NCBI RefSeq assembly: GCF_001421355.1 | Contig: NZ_LMKC01000005.1 | Location: 73,001-137,000, forward strand | Length of the DNA stretch: 64,000 nt | Direction: 5' to 3' | Source of the DNA: Sphingomonas sp. Leaf9 | GTDB lineage: Bacteria > Pseudomonadota > Alphaproteobacteria > Sphingomonadales > Sphingomonadaceae | Shown here: positions 39,649 through 48,173 of the stretch, piece by piece | Numbering within the stretch: the first letter of the stretch is position 1 | Layout of the letters: each line of letters opens with the position of its first letter | Translations under genes and position numbers: made by a program | The notes under the pieces: generated by a model | What the model was told of the DNA's origin: nothing | Databases searched by the model: none | What the model saw: only the letters and a program-made list of their open reading frames with translations

Positions 39649-40422
39649 TCAAAAGCGGCGCGGCGGCGTTTCGTCCGACCGCAGCGTCAGCACCTCTACC
39701 CCGGTCGCGGTCACCGCGACGGTGTGTTCGAACTGCGCCGACAGTTTTCCATCGGCGGTGACGACGGTCCAGTCGTCGTCCTCCTGCACAACCTTGCGCG
39801 ATCCCTGATTGACCATCGGTTCGATGGTGAAGGTCATCCCCTCGTGCAGCACCGCGCCGGTGCCGGGACGGCCGAAGTTCAGGACCGAAGGCTCCTCGTG
39901 CATTTCCCGGCCGATGCCGTGGCCGCAATATTCGCGCACCACGCTATAGCCGTGTTTCATCGCATGGCGTTCGATCGCCGCGCCGATATCGCCCAGCCGC
40001 GCGCCGGGGCGGACCTGCGCGATGCCGGCCCACATCGCGCCTTGCGCCGCCTGTACCAGCCGCCGGGCCTGCGGAGAGACGCTGCCGACCATATAGGTCT
40101 TGGACGAATCGGCGATGAAGCCGTCCTTCTCCAGCGTGATGTCGAGGTTCACGATATCGCCGTCCCGCGCGATCGCCGCCGCTTCGGGCACGCCGTGGCA
40201 TACGACGTCGTTGATCGAGCTGTTGAGGACATAGGCAAAGCCATACTGCCCCTTGCTTGCCGGGCGCGCCGCGCAGTCCTCGACAATGAAGCGTTCGACC
40301 AGATCGTTGATCGCGAGCGTCGACATGCTGGCCAGCGGCTGGCGGTCGAGCATCTCGAACACCGACGCGAGCAGCCGGCCCGACACGCGCATCAGGTCGA
40401 GTTCGGCGGGGGACTTTACCAT
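39649..40422 (-). CDS. map: Type I methionine aminopeptidase
   Basis: A 257-residue dinuclear-metal enzyme that removes initiator Met. Ligands and motifs: NLDITLEKDGFIADSSKTYMVG (Asp ligands), HGIGREMHEEP (His), FTIEPMVNQG (Glu) and SAQFEHTVAVT (Glu). The N-terminal extension is short. Start ATG 40422 is chosen; the in-frame start at 40440 would overlap the ParD-like stop. It follows that gene by one base in a two-gene unit. Confidence 0.93.
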   Translation of the reverse strand: MVKSPAELDLMRVSGRLLASVFEMLDRQPLASMSTLAINDLVERFIVEDCAARPASKGQYGFAYVLNSSINDVVCHGVPEAAAIARDGDIVNLDITLEKDGFIADSSKTYMVGSVSPQARRLVQAAQGAMWAGIAQVRPGARLGDIGAAIERHAMKHGYSVVREYCGHGIGREMHEEPSVLNFGRPGTGAVLHEGMTFTIEPMVNQGSRKVVQEDDDWTVVTADGKLSAQFEHTVAVTATGVEVLTLRSDETPPRRF

Positions 40423-40423
40423 A

Positions 40424-40627
40424 TCAGGCGGCGACCGCACGCACCTGCGCGGCGGCGAGGCGGCTGCGCACGATCTGGTTGAACGACAGGTCGGGATTGG
40501 CCTCGGCGATCATGCCGATCGTCATCCAGAATTCGGCCTGTGCGTTAATCGAGCGGCACAACACCCTGCTCGCCCGCCGCACTTCCTCGTGCAGCGCGTC
40601 GTCGATCTTCACGATACCCATCGCCAT
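40424..40627 (-). CDS. ParD-like family protein
   Basis: A 67-residue protein (MAMGIVKIDDALHEEVRRASRVLCRSINAQAEFWMTIGMIAEANPDLSFNQIV) of the ParD-like family, named for resemblance to ParD antitoxins. Its predicted ribbon-helix-helix would bind DNA. No ParE-type toxin is adjacent; instead it is one base from map. Such map-linked copies occur in many proteobacteria. Probable role: an orphan regulator of map expression or a degenerate antitoxin. Unproven. Confidence 0.82.
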   Translation of the reverse strand: MAMGIVKIDDALHEEVRRASRVLCRSINAQAEFWMTIGMIAEANPDLSFNQIVRSRLAAAQVRAVAA

Positions 40628-40669
40628 CCTTTCGATATACGAACCATATATGATCCGTATATCGCGTGG

Positions 40670-41122
40670 TCAAACTCCGCGTCGGTCGGCGAAGAAATCG
40701 CGCAACAGCGCTGCCGATTCGGCCTCGGCGATGCCGGGATAGATGTCGGGGCGGTGGTGGCAGGTCGGCTGGGTGAAGAAGCGCGGGCCATGCTCGACCG
40801 CCCCGCCCTTCGCATCGGGTGCGCCATAATATAGCCGGGCGATGCGCGCATGCGCGATCGCACCGGCGCACATCGCGCACGGCTCCAGCGTGACCCACAG
40901 GTCGCAATCCTCCAGGCGGTCGCGGCCGAGCGCCTGCGCGGCGGCGCGAATCGCCAGGATTTCGGCATGGGCGGTCGGATCGGCCAGCGCGCGCGGCGCA
41001 TTGGCGGCGGTCGCGATCAATTGGCCCTGCCGCATCACGACCGCGCCAACCGGCACCTCGCCCGAGTCGGCAGCGGCGCGGGCGGCGGCAAGCGCGTGGC
41101 GCATCGGGGCGGCATCGAACAT
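40670..41122 (-). CDS. tadA: tRNA-specific adenosine deaminase
   Basis: A 150-residue zinc deaminase that converts A34 to inosine in tRNA-Arg(ACG). Zinc and catalytic motifs are HAEILAI (His52, Glu54) and PCAMCAGAI (Cys81, Cys84), with VPVGAVV and RLYYGAPDAKGGAVEH as further landmarks. Lengths and ends fit the family. Confidence 0.94.
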   Translation of the reverse strand: MFDAAPMRHALAAARAAADSGEVPVGAVVMRQGQLIATAANAPRALADPTAHAEILAIRAAAQALGRDRLEDCDLWVTLEPCAMCAGAIAHARIARLYYGAPDAKGGAVEHGPRFFTQPTCHHRPDIYPGIAEAESAALLRDFFADRRGV

Positions 41123-41161
41123 GCCGACCCTTTGCCAGCACCCGCCGCCGTCAGCCAGTTC

Positions 41162-41392
41162 TTACTGCCCGGCGGGCTTTTCGACCTTGATCGCCGGTAC
41201 CTCGACCGATTTGTTGACGGTGCCGACCTCGACCTTGCCGACCTCGACGTCGAACTTGGGCGCCTGTCCGCCCTCGAGCTTCACCTGCGGCAGCGCGGCG
41301 CGCTGCGTCTGGTCGATGTTGATGAAATTGAACGCCATCAGCCCCGCGACGATCAGCACGACCACGCCCAGCAGCCCCAGAAATCCGCGCAT
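41162..41392 (-). CDS. Small membrane-anchored hypothetical protein
   Basis: A 76-residue protein with one N-terminal helix (MRGFLGLLGVVVLIVAGLMAFNFI) and a short exposed part containing VEVGKVEVGTVNKSVEVPAIKVEKP repeats. No known domain. It precedes tadA by 39 bases on the same strand, so it may be its upstream operon partner. Confidence 0.62.
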   Translation of the reverse strand: MRGFLGLLGVVVLIVAGLMAFNFINIDQTQRAALPQVKLEGGQAPKFDVEVGKVEVGTVNKSVEVPAIKVEKPAGQ

Positions 41393-41478
41393 CTACCGTC
41401 TCCCGATCTTGTCATCGTCTGAATCGTTGCCGTAACAACGCAGTCGTGGCGGCACGGGTTGCACGCGTGCCCTTGTGG

Positions 41479-41507
41479 TTGACGCGGACGCCGTTCGACG
41501 CTATCCG
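41479..41507 (+). promoter_or_regulatory. Putative rpmB promoter
   Basis: TTGACG (41479-41484), a 17-bp spacer and TATCCG (41502-41507), about 50 bp before the rpmB start. The hexamers fit sphingomonad sigma-70 promoters. A small inverted repeat (TGTGTC / GACACA at 41526-41539) sits in the leader. Confidence 0.5.
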
Positions 41508-41555
41508 CGCCGTCTTTCCGGGGCATGTGTCCCGACACAGAATCAGGATCATATC

Positions 41556-41858
41556 ATGTCGCGCATCTGCGAGCTGACCGGCAAGGGCCGGCAGGTGGGT
41601 CACAATGTTTCCCACGCCAACAACAAGACCAAGCGCACGTTTCTGCCGAACCTGCAGAACGTCACGCTGATGTCGGAAGCGCTGGAGCGCTCGATCCGTC
41701 TGCGCGTGTCGACCCACGGCCTGCGTTCGGTCGAGCATGTCGGCGGCCTCGACAACTGGCTGCTGAAGACCAGCGACGACGATCTGTCGCTGCGTGCCCG
41801 CCGCCTGAAGCGCGACGTGAAGAAGAAGGCCGCCGCGGCAACCGCCGCAGCCGCCTGA
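41556..41858 (+). CDS. rpmB: 50S ribosomal protein L28
   Basis: A 100-residue L28: [38 protein letters not shown] is the typical N-terminal half. It contacts 23S rRNA. The sequence ends in an Ala-rich basic tail ([12 protein letters not shown]), as in many alphaproteobacterial L28 proteins. A strong terminator follows. Confidence 0.96.
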   Translation: MSRICELTGKGRQVGHNVSHANNKTKRTFLPNLQNVTLMSEALERSIRLRVSTHGLRSVEHVGGLDNWLLKTSDDDLSLRARRLKRDVKKKAAAATAAAA

Positions 41859-41883
41859 TTCGGTCACGCCGGTTACAAGACAG

Positions 41884-41920
41884 ACCCGCCGGGGCGCTGC
41901 ATAGCGACCCGGCGGGTTTT
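41884..41920 (+). terminator. rpmB terminator
   Basis: ACCCGCCGGG and CCCGGCGGGT form a 10-bp perfect stem with a 14-base loop, followed by a T-run, 25 bases after the rpmB stop. Confidence 0.85.
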
Positions 41921-42021
41921 GTCGTGGGCAGTGCCTGACGGCTTTTTTCCATCGGGAGTGGCGGGCCGCTCGCGCCAGACCTCCCCGACCAAGGTGCGCA
42001 GGATCGGCGCCGGCAGGGTCG

Positions 42022-42144
42022 TCAGTGCGACCCGACCCACAGGCCGACCGCATAGGCCGCGCGCGGACCATATTCGAACGCGGTGCAGATACCGGCCAGC
42101 ACCAGCGCAGTGTTACCCCAGCGTTCGAGTCGTTGCCGCATCAT
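42022..42144 (-). CDS. 40-residue small membrane protein
   Basis: MMRQRLERWGNTALVLAG...SH, 40 residues, with one hydrophobic segment (NTALVLAGICTAFEY). The start ATG 42144 has a textbook Shine-Dalgarno AAGGAGG at 42157-42151 with 6-nt spacing. It is preceded on the same strand by the YcxB-like gene (42255) and separated from it by a 110-base spacer. No family recognised; such short frames are often missed by annotation. Confidence 0.68.
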   Translation of the reverse strand: MMRQRLERWGNTALVLAGICTAFEYGPRAAYAVGLWVGSH

Positions 42145-42150
42145 CCAGTG

Positions 42151-42157
42151 CCTCCTT
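42151..42157 (-). promoter_or_regulatory. Strong Shine-Dalgarno of the 40-residue gene
   Basis: AAGGAGG on the minus strand, 6 nt before ATG 42144. It is the strongest RBS that I noticed in the window. Confidence 0.75.
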
Positions 42158-42254
42158 GTCCTACCCCGCCAGCCTAGCGGTCGGTATCGACGCGGGCAAT
42201 CGAGGCCGCCGCGGCCTCGGTCGGTGACAGCGGCACAGGACAACAAGGAGCGGC

Positions 42255-42725
42255 TCAACCGCCGTGCGCCGCGTCGACCTGTGCACGCACGAATCGCTCG
42301 AACGCCAGCTGCGCCTCGTCGCTCGCGAACGCGCGGGCGGGCACGATCAGCCCGTTGAAATCCGAACGCCGGATCACGAACGTCCCGTCGACCGATTCGA
42401 TCGCCGCAATGTCGCACCACGGGATTGCGGCGTGCCGCCGGCCGATCGAGGTCTGGAGCCCGTCTACCGTCGCCGAAAGTGCGCGGACTTCCGGGTTGAA
42501 GCGCAGCATCGGGTACAGGATGAAGCAGACCAGCGGGATGCAGGCGGCCAGCACGGCGGCCGTCAGGCCAGCCGCTATGGGCCAGTCGCGCTCCGACAGA
42601 TGCGCAAAGACCAGCGTTGCCAGCACCACGAAGACGGCGAGGTGCGCCTTCCACAGCCGTTGCCGCCACAACCGCCAGTAATAGCGCCACACCTCCGCGC
42701 GGGTGGACGCATAGTGGATGTGCAT
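42255..42725 (-). CDS. YcxB-like membrane protein
   Basis: A 156-residue protein with two helices near the N-terminus (about residues 27-44 and 52-74) and a C-terminal domain rich in beta strands (LSATVDGLQTSIGRRHAAIPWCDIAAIESVDGTFVIRR). This matches YcxB-family proteins of unknown role. Start ATG 42725 is chosen; a further upstream ATG (42752) has no RBS. Probably co-transcribed with nothing visible. Confidence 0.62.
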   Translation of the reverse strand: MHIHYASTRAEVWRYYWRLWRQRLWKAHLAVFVVLATLVFAHLSERDWPIAAGLTAAVLAACIPLVCFILYPMLRFNPEVRALSATVDGLQTSIGRRHAAIPWCDIAAIESVDGTFVIRRSDFNGLIVPARAFASDEAQLAFERFVRAQVDAAHGG

Positions 42726-42800
42726 GGCAATGGTCCGAAGGTGCGGCATCATGCCGCCAGCCGCAACGACCGGATTCCCGTCGCGATTGCGTAGCGGGGC

Positions 42801-42852
42801 GCGACCCCGCCATCAGCTTCGCTGCCCCCCTCCCCGTACCGGGGAGGAGATT
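42801..42852. repeat. Half-copy of the palindromic repeat seen at 18017-18159
   Basis: Contains CTTCGCTGCCCCCCTCCCC and GTACCGGGGAGGAGATT, similar to the right arm of the 143-bp element (CTTCGCGACGGTCCCCC and GTGCCGGGGAGGATTTT). Lies in the spacer between the YcxB-like and ugd genes. Confidence 0.5.
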
Positions 42853-42868
42853 GCGCCCCTGCCCCGGA

Positions 42869-44035
42869 TCAATCCGACCCGAAGATATCCCGCGTGAACA
42901 GCTTGTCGCCGATATCGCCCAGTTCGGGGGCGGCGCGGTTGGCGATGATGACGTCGCACTCGGCCTTGAACGCGCCCAGATCCTTGACCACGCGCGATCC
43001 GAAGAAATTGCCCTCGTGCAGCGAGGGTTCGTACACGACGACCTCGATCCCCTTGGCCTTCACCCGCTTCATGATCCCCTGGATCGACGACTGGCGGAAA
43101 TTGTCCGATCCGGCCTTCATCGTCAGGCGATAGACGCCGACGCGCTTCGGGCGGCGGGCGATGATCTGGTCGGCCAGGAAATCCTTGCGGGTGCGGTTCG
43201 CATCGACGATCGCGCGGATCAGGTTCTGCGGCACTTCGGAATAGTTCGCCAGCAACTGCTTCGTGTCCTTGGGCAGGCAATAGCCGCCATAGCCGAAGCT
43301 GGGGTTGTTATAGTGCATGCCGACGCGCGGATCGAGGCCGACGCCTTCGATGATCTGCTTCGTGTCCATGCCGCCGGCGATGGCGTAGCTGTCGAGTTCG
43401 TTGAAGAACGCGACGCGCATCGCGAGATAGGTGTTGGCGAACAGCTTGATCGCCTCCGCTTCCCGCGAATCGGTGAACAGGACGGCCACATCCTTCTTTT
43501 CCGCACCCTGCAGCAGCAGGTCGGCAAAGATGCGCGCGCGGTCTGAACGTTCGCCGACGATAATCCGCGACGGGTGAAGATTGTCGTACAGCGCGCGGCC
43601 TTCGCGCAGGAATTCGGGGCTGAAGACCACGTTCGGCGCGTTCAGCCGCTGACGCACATCGTCGACGAAGCCGACGGGGATGGTCGACTTGACGATGATC
43701 GTCGCCTGCGGGGCGGCGGCCGCTGCCTGCTTGATGACCGCCTCGACCGAGCCGGTATTGAACTTGTCGGTTTCGACATCGTAATTGGTCGGGGTGGCGA
43801 CGATCACATAGTCCGCGCCGGTCAGTGCCTGCGCCGCATCGGTCGTCGCGGTCAGGTTGAGCGCGCGCTCGGCCAGGAAGCGTTCCAGCTCGGCATCGAC
43901 GATCGGTGACTTGCGATCATTGACCAGCGCAACGCGGTCTTCCGAAATGTCGACGGCCACGACGTCGTTATGCTGTGCCAGCAGGACGGCGTTGGACATG
44001 CCGACATAGCCCAGGCCAAAAACCGCAATCTTCAT
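42869..44035 (-). CDS. ugd: UDP-glucose 6-dehydrogenase
   Basis: A 388-residue nucleotide-sugar dehydrogenase that oxidises UDP-glucose to UDP-glucuronate. The N-terminal NAD site is [19 protein letters not shown]; the catalytic Cys is in [10 protein letters not shown]. The C-terminal domain ends [10 protein letters not shown]. It feeds the uronic-acid-containing polysaccharide that the genes to its right appear to build. ATG 44035 is chosen over upstream in-frame codons. Confidence 0.94.
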   Translation of the reverse strand: MKIAVFGLGYVGMSNAVLLAQHNDVVAVDISEDRVALVNDRKSPIVDAELERFLAERALNLTATTDAAQALTGADYVIVATPTNYDVETDKFNTGSVEAVIKQAAAAAPQATIIVKSTIPVGFVDDVRQRLNAPNVVFSPEFLREGRALYDNLHPSRIIVGERSDRARIFADLLLQGAEKKDVAVLFTDSREAEAIKLFANTYLAMRVAFFNELDSYAIAGGMDTKQIIEGVGLDPRVGMHYNNPSFGYGGYCLPKDTKQLLANYSEVPQNLIRAIVDANRTRKDFLADQIIARRPKRVGVYRLTMKAGSDNFRQSSIQGIMKRVKAKGIEVVVYEPSLHEGNFFGSRVVKDLGAFKAECDVIIANRAAPELGDIGDKLFTRDIFGSD

Positions 44036-44159
44036 TCGAACCATCCCCGCTATGCCGCACGCGGCCGCCATGCGCCCGTTAGCCCCCCGCACCCCCGTGC
44101 GGCAACCCTTGCTGCAGCACAGCATAGGTTCGCGCGCCGGTTCGCGCCAGTGTGGACGC

Positions 44160-45131
44160 TCAATACGCCAAAGCGAATTTCAGCAGGTAGGTCCGCTGGA
44201 ACATCGACTGGTTGTCGTCGGACACCATCCACAGGATCATGCGGCCGCCTTCACGCGTCAGCGCGATCCCTTCGAAATTGTCGTGGAGGACGGGGCCCTT
44301 GAAGATCGCGACGGTCTTGCCCTTCACGCCCTCCCCCGGTTTCAGGTTGCGGATTTCGGCGACCTGCAGCTGCACGATGAAGAAGTCGTGGATATTGGCG
44401 CTGCGGGTCAGCACCAGCAGCCGCCCGTCGGGCAGCGCCGCCGCGTCCGACACGGCATAGTGCAGCGGCGGGTAATAGTGGAAGACGCTGGGCCGTGCGC
44501 CGGCCACGGTCGGATCGCCACCATGAAAGCGCAGCGCGACGAAGCCCCATTTGCCCGGCGACAGATACGCCTCGCTCATCACCACGACCGATTTGTCGGG
44601 CATCAGCGCCATCGCCTCGGCCCCGCTATTGTCCGACCATCGCTTCATCAGCGGCGGGGCGGCATGGGCGACGGGGCGCAGGGTGCGGTCGAACCGCCAG
44701 ACCTGGTTATGCCGTTCATAGCCGACCAGCATGTCGCCGTTCGGCAGAATCGCTAGCGATTCGGTATCGCGGTCGCGCTTTTCCCAACCGGTGCCGGGAC
44801 CGGCCAGTTCGGTTACCCGCGGATCGCGGACCTGCCAGTCGGCCCCCATGCGAAAGCGCACCAGCGATCCGCCATCCGACAACAAGGTAAAGCGATCGCC
44901 ATCGACATGCAGCGCCGAAAAACCGCCGAACGCCGGGTCCGATGCATGCAGTTCGACCCCGCCGAGATAGGTCAGGACGCCGTTCTTCACCCGTTTCGGA
45001 TCGTCGGGGAACAGCGCGACCGGCCTGCTGTGGATGACCGGCGCGCCGCGATACAGCGGAAGCCGTTCGCTGCCCGCCCAGCTCGGGACCAGCAGCAGCA
45101 CGGCAAGACAGACCAGCAGGACACGCAACAT
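44160..45131 (-). CDS. Esterase-like activity of phytase family protein, exported
   Basis: A 323-residue periplasmic protein with a signal peptide ([21 protein letters not shown]). The fold resembles the phytase-like esterase family (repeat blocks [70 protein letters not shown]). Function is not known; some members are associated with phosphate or lipid metabolism. Divergent from dapE across 94 bases. Confidence 0.82.
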   Translation of the reverse strand: MLRVLLVCLAVLLLVPSWAGSERLPLYRGAPVIHSRPVALFPDDPKRVKNGVLTYLGGVELHASDPAFGGFSALHVDGDRFTLLSDGGSLVRFRMGADWQVRDPRVTELAGPGTGWEKRDRDTESLAILPNGDMLVGYERHNQVWRFDRTLRPVAHAAPPLMKRWSDNSGAEAMALMPDKSVVVMSEAYLSPGKWGFVALRFHGGDPTVAGARPSVFHYYPPLHYAVSDAAALPDGRLLVLTRSANIHDFFIVQLQVAEIRNLKPGEGVKGKTVAIFKGPVLHDNFEGIALTREGGRMILWMVSDDNQSMFQRTYLLKFALAY

Positions 45132-45225
45132 CGCTCTGCCTCTACCCCATCATGTCGTGGGCGACAGTAGCCATTTTTCGCAATTGCGGTACAGCGCGCC
45201 GATGCACAGCGCGAAAGAAGGATCG

Positions 45226-46368
45226 ATGCCGGTGGTGGATGTCGTGGATCTGGCGGCACGATTGATCGCGTGCGACAGCGTGACCCCGGCGACGGGCACG
45301 GTATTCGACGTGCTGGAGGCGGCGCTGGTGCCGCTGGGCTTCGCGGTCGACCGGTTCGTGGTGGGCGAGGCACCCGACGGCCCGGTCGAAAACCTGCTGG
45401 CGGTGCGCGGGAACGGCGGGCGGCATGTCGCCTTTGCCGGCCATGTCGACGTGGTCGCCCCCGGCCCCGGCTGGACCAGCCCGCCCTTCGCTCCCGAACG
45501 GCGCGATGGATTGCTGTTCGGGCGCGGCGCGGTCGACATGAAGGGCGCAGTCGCCGCCTTCGTCGCTGCCGCCGGGCGGGTGCCGGCCGATGCCGGGACG
45601 ATCAGCCTCATCATCACCGGCGATGAGGAAGGGCCGGCGATCCATGGCACCCGTGCGCTGATCGATCGGATGGCGGCACGCGGCATCGCGCCCGACCTGT
45701 GCCTGGTGGGCGAGCCGACCTCGCAGCAGCGGCTGGGCGACATGGTGAAGATCGGGCGGCGGGGATCGGTCAATATCTGGATCGACGTGCCGGGGCGACA
45801 GGGGCATGTCGCCTATCCCCACCTCGCCGACAATCCGATCCCGAAGCTGGTCGCGGCATTGGCGGCGATCGAGGCGGTCGTGCTGGACACCGGCAATGCG
45901 TGGTTCCAGCCGTCGAATATCGAGGTGACCGACATCTCCGTCGGCAATCCGGCGACCAACGTCATCCCCGGCCATGCCGCCGCGCGCCTGTCGATCCGGT
46001 TCAACGACGAACATCGCGGCGCCGATCTGGTCGAACGCATCACCGCGATCGTCCACGCCCATGCGCCCGAGGCGCGGGTCGAGGGGCGGATTTCGGGTGA
46101 GGCGTTCCTGACCCAGCCGGGCGCGTTTTCCGCGCTGGTCTCGGCAGCGATCGGGCGGCACACCGGGCTGACGCCCGAATTGTCGACGACCGGCGGCACG
46201 TCGGATGCGCGGTTCCTGTCGCGGCTGTGCCCGACGGTCGAATTCGGGCTGCTGAACGCGACGATGCACAAGATCGACGAGGCGGTGGCTGTCGATGATC
46301 TGACCGCGCTGGTCGATATCTATGCCGATATCGCGCTGGCCGCGCTGGCGGATCAGCCGGTGCGGTAA
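45226..46368 (+). CDS. dapE: Succinyl-diaminopimelate desuccinylase
   Basis: A 380-residue M20 metallo-hydrolase of lysine and DAP synthesis. Signatures: AFAGHVDVVAPGPGWTSPPF (His/Asp metal ligands), FGRGAVDMKGAVAAF, TGDEEGPAIHGTRALI (Glu base) and GGTSDARFL. ATG 45226 has GAAGGA just upstream. Its 3' end overlaps the convergent epimerase gene by 16 bases. Confidence 0.93.
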   Translation: MPVVDVVDLAARLIACDSVTPATGTVFDVLEAALVPLGFAVDRFVVGEAPDGPVENLLAVRGNGGRHVAFAGHVDVVAPGPGWTSPPFAPERRDGLLFGRGAVDMKGAVAAFVAAAGRVPADAGTISLIITGDEEGPAIHGTRALIDRMAARGIAPDLCLVGEPTSQQRLGDMVKIGRRGSVNIWIDVPGRQGHVAYPHLADNPIPKLVAALAAIEAVVLDTGNAWFQPSNIEVTDISVGNPATNVIPGHAAARLSIRFNDEHRGADLVERITAIVHAHAPEARVEGRISGEAFLTQPGAFSALVSAAIGRHTGLTPELSTTGGTSDARFLSRLCPTVEFGLLNATMHKIDEAVAVDDLTALVDIYADIALAALADQPVR

Positions 46369-47333
46369 TAGTCGCGATACCACGCGACGAAACGCGCCAG
46401 CCCCTCGGCCAGCATCACCTTCGGCCGGTATCCGGTCAGCGCGTGGAGCCGCGATACGTCGGCGAAGGTCACGGGGACGTCGCCGGGCTGCATCGGGCGC
46501 ATCTGCTTGATTGCCTCGCGGCCCAGCGCGGATTCGAGCGTCGCGATCATTTCCATCAGCGATACCGGATGGCTGTCGCCGATGTTGAGCAACCGGTGCT
46601 GCCCGGCATCGGGCGCATGGTCCAGCGCGCCGACCACCCCGTCGACGATATCGTCGATATAGGTGAAGTCGCGCGCCATGCGGCCTTCGTTGAACACCTC
46701 GATCGGTTCCCCGCGCAGGATGCGGTCGGTGAACGAGAAATAGGCCATGTCGGGCCGGCCCCACGGGCCATAGACGGTGAAGAAGCGCAGCCCCGTCTGG
46801 GGAAAGCGGTAGAGTTTCGCATAGGCGATGCTCATCAGCTCGCACGACCGCTTCGTCGCGGCATAGAGCGATACCGGCGCGACCGCCGCGTCGTCTTCGG
46901 AAAAGCCGCGCTCGCCCATCTCCCGCTCGCCATAGACCGAGCTGGACGAGGCATAGACGAGGTGGACGAAGCCGGGCGCATGGCGACACGCCTCCAGCAC
47001 CGCCAGATGCCCGGCCAGGTTCGCGTGCTGATAGGCAAAGGGATTGTCGATGCTGTGCCGCACCCCGGCCTGCGCCGCGAGATGGACGACGCGCACGATG
47101 CCGTGGTCGGCGATCAGCTGCGCGATCAGCCCCGGCTCGACGATATCGCCCTGGTGAAAGCGAAAGCCGTCGCGCGCGGTCAGCGTGGCCAGCCGCGCCT
47201 GTTTCAGTGCCGGATCATAATAATCGTTGACGATGTCGATGCCGACGACCCGTTCCCCCCGGTCGAGCAACCGGTGGGCGGTGGCATGACCGACAAAGCC
47301 GGCCGCACCGGTAATGAGGACGGGTCCGTTCAT
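46353..47333 (-). CDS. NAD-dependent nucleotide-sugar epimerase, UDP-glucuronate 4-epimerase type
   Basis: A 326-residue extended SDR. The NAD site is VLITGAAGFVGHATA; catalytic Tyr-Lys in SLYAATKRSCELM; substrate segments HLAAQAGVRHSIDNPFAYQHANLAGH and GPWGRPDMAYFSFTDRIL match UDP-GlcA epimerases that form UDP-GalA. This agrees with ugd 2.3 kb away. Exact product is inferred; it could be a UDP-glucose or other epimerase. Starts at 47333, 65 bases from the PilZ gene, same strand. Confidence 0.85.
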   Translation of the reverse strand: MNGPVLITGAAGFVGHATAHRLLDRGERVVGIDIVNDYYDPALKQARLATLTARDGFRFHQGDIVEPGLIAQLIADHGIVRVVHLAAQAGVRHSIDNPFAYQHANLAGHLAVLEACRHAPGFVHLVYASSSSVYGEREMGERGFSEDDAAVAPVSLYAATKRSCELMSIAYAKLYRFPQTGLRFFTVYGPWGRPDMAYFSFTDRILRGEPIEVFNEGRMARDFTYIDDIVDGVVGALDHAPDAGQHRLLNIGDSHPVSLMEMIATLESALGREAIKQMRPMQPGDVPVTFADVSRLHALTGYRPKVMLAEGLARFVAWYRDYYRTG

Positions 47334-47398
47334 GCAGCATCAAATCCCAGAGGCGAAGGCGATCGATTGCCCGTCCCATGGGCAGGATGCAACGCCCG

Positions 47399-47878
47399 TC
47401 AGCGCAGCAGCAGCGCCGCCACCGCGCCGAGGACGACCCAGCCGCCGATCCCGACGCCGACCGCCGCCGCGACCTGTTGCCGCGGCGACAGCTTCCTGCC
47501 GTGGCTCGACGATGCCTGCGTACCCACGGCCATGCCCTGCAACCGGACGACATTGCCCTGGCTGGCACTGGTGACCGCGCCGGGTGGCAGGCGTTCGATG
47601 AATTCGCAGCCATAGCCGACCGTGCTGGAGCGCACGACCCGCGCGGTGACCGCGCCGATCCCGGCAAGGCCCAGCTCGACGCGCTGGTCGGCGGTGAGCA
47701 CCACGTCGCTTTCGATCAGACACCCGTCGCGGGTCAGATCGACAAGCGTAACTGGGATCGAGGTGTGTGCGTCGATCCGCAATACGGCGGAGCGCTGAAT
47801 CCCGACGCGTTCGTCGATGCGACGATCGCTGGCGGACGCGGTAACGGACTGGGCGGGTTGCGGCACGACGTTCCCCAA
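47399..47878 (-). CDS. PilZ domain protein with C-terminal membrane helix
   Basis: A 159-residue c-di-GMP-binding candidate. PilZ motifs: DRRIDERV (the RxxxR arm) and DLTRDGCLIES (D/NxSxxG, with T in place of S). A C-terminal hydrophobic helix (VAAAVGVGIGGWVVLGAVAALLL) anchors it. It sits between the nucleotide-sugar enzymes and the divergent initiating glycosyltransferase, consistent with second-messenger control of polysaccharide output. Confidence 0.83.
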   Translation of the reverse strand: MGNVVPQPAQSVTASASDRRIDERVGIQRSAVLRIDAHTSIPVTLVDLTRDGCLIESDVVLTADQRVELGLAGIGAVTARVVRSSTVGYGCEFIERLPPGAVTSASQGNVVRLQGMAVGTQASSSHGRKLSPRQQVAAAVGVGIGGWVVLGAVAALLLR

Positions 47879-48173
47879 ATTGGCTGACCTGCCAAGATGT
47901 AAGGCGAAGTGCTTACGAAAGGGTTGTCGCGAAGCGATTCCCGGTCGGCAAAAATGCAGGTGTCAGGTCGATCGTGCCGCCTGCTTGTGCCCCAGTCGTG
48001 GTTATCAAATGGTTAACGTCCGATTCTTGGAATCAGGCATCGGGTCGTCGGACATTAATGTCGGATCACGGCGAATATTATGTTCGCAGTTGCGGAACGC
48101 TGTGGCTATCGGGTAGCAGCACGAAAAGGTTCGACCGGTCACACCGGCACCGACAAGGGAAGCCTCTGACAAC
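47879..48173. promoter_or_regulatory. Divergent control region, PilZ and the initiating sugar transferase
   Basis: About 295 bases without a gene, AT-richer near 48000-48110. It contains a perfect 12-bp palindrome GACATTAATGTC (48051-48062), a small repeat GATTC-TTG-GAATC (48022-48034), and further upstream TGGTTATCAAATGGTTAACG. These are candidate operator sites for a regulator of exopolysaccharide genes. No consensus promoter could be fixed. Confidence 0.45.

Noticed and set aside
40424..40627. Classical ParDE toxin-antitoxin pair
   Set aside because: No toxin-like gene adjoins; the partners are map and tadA.
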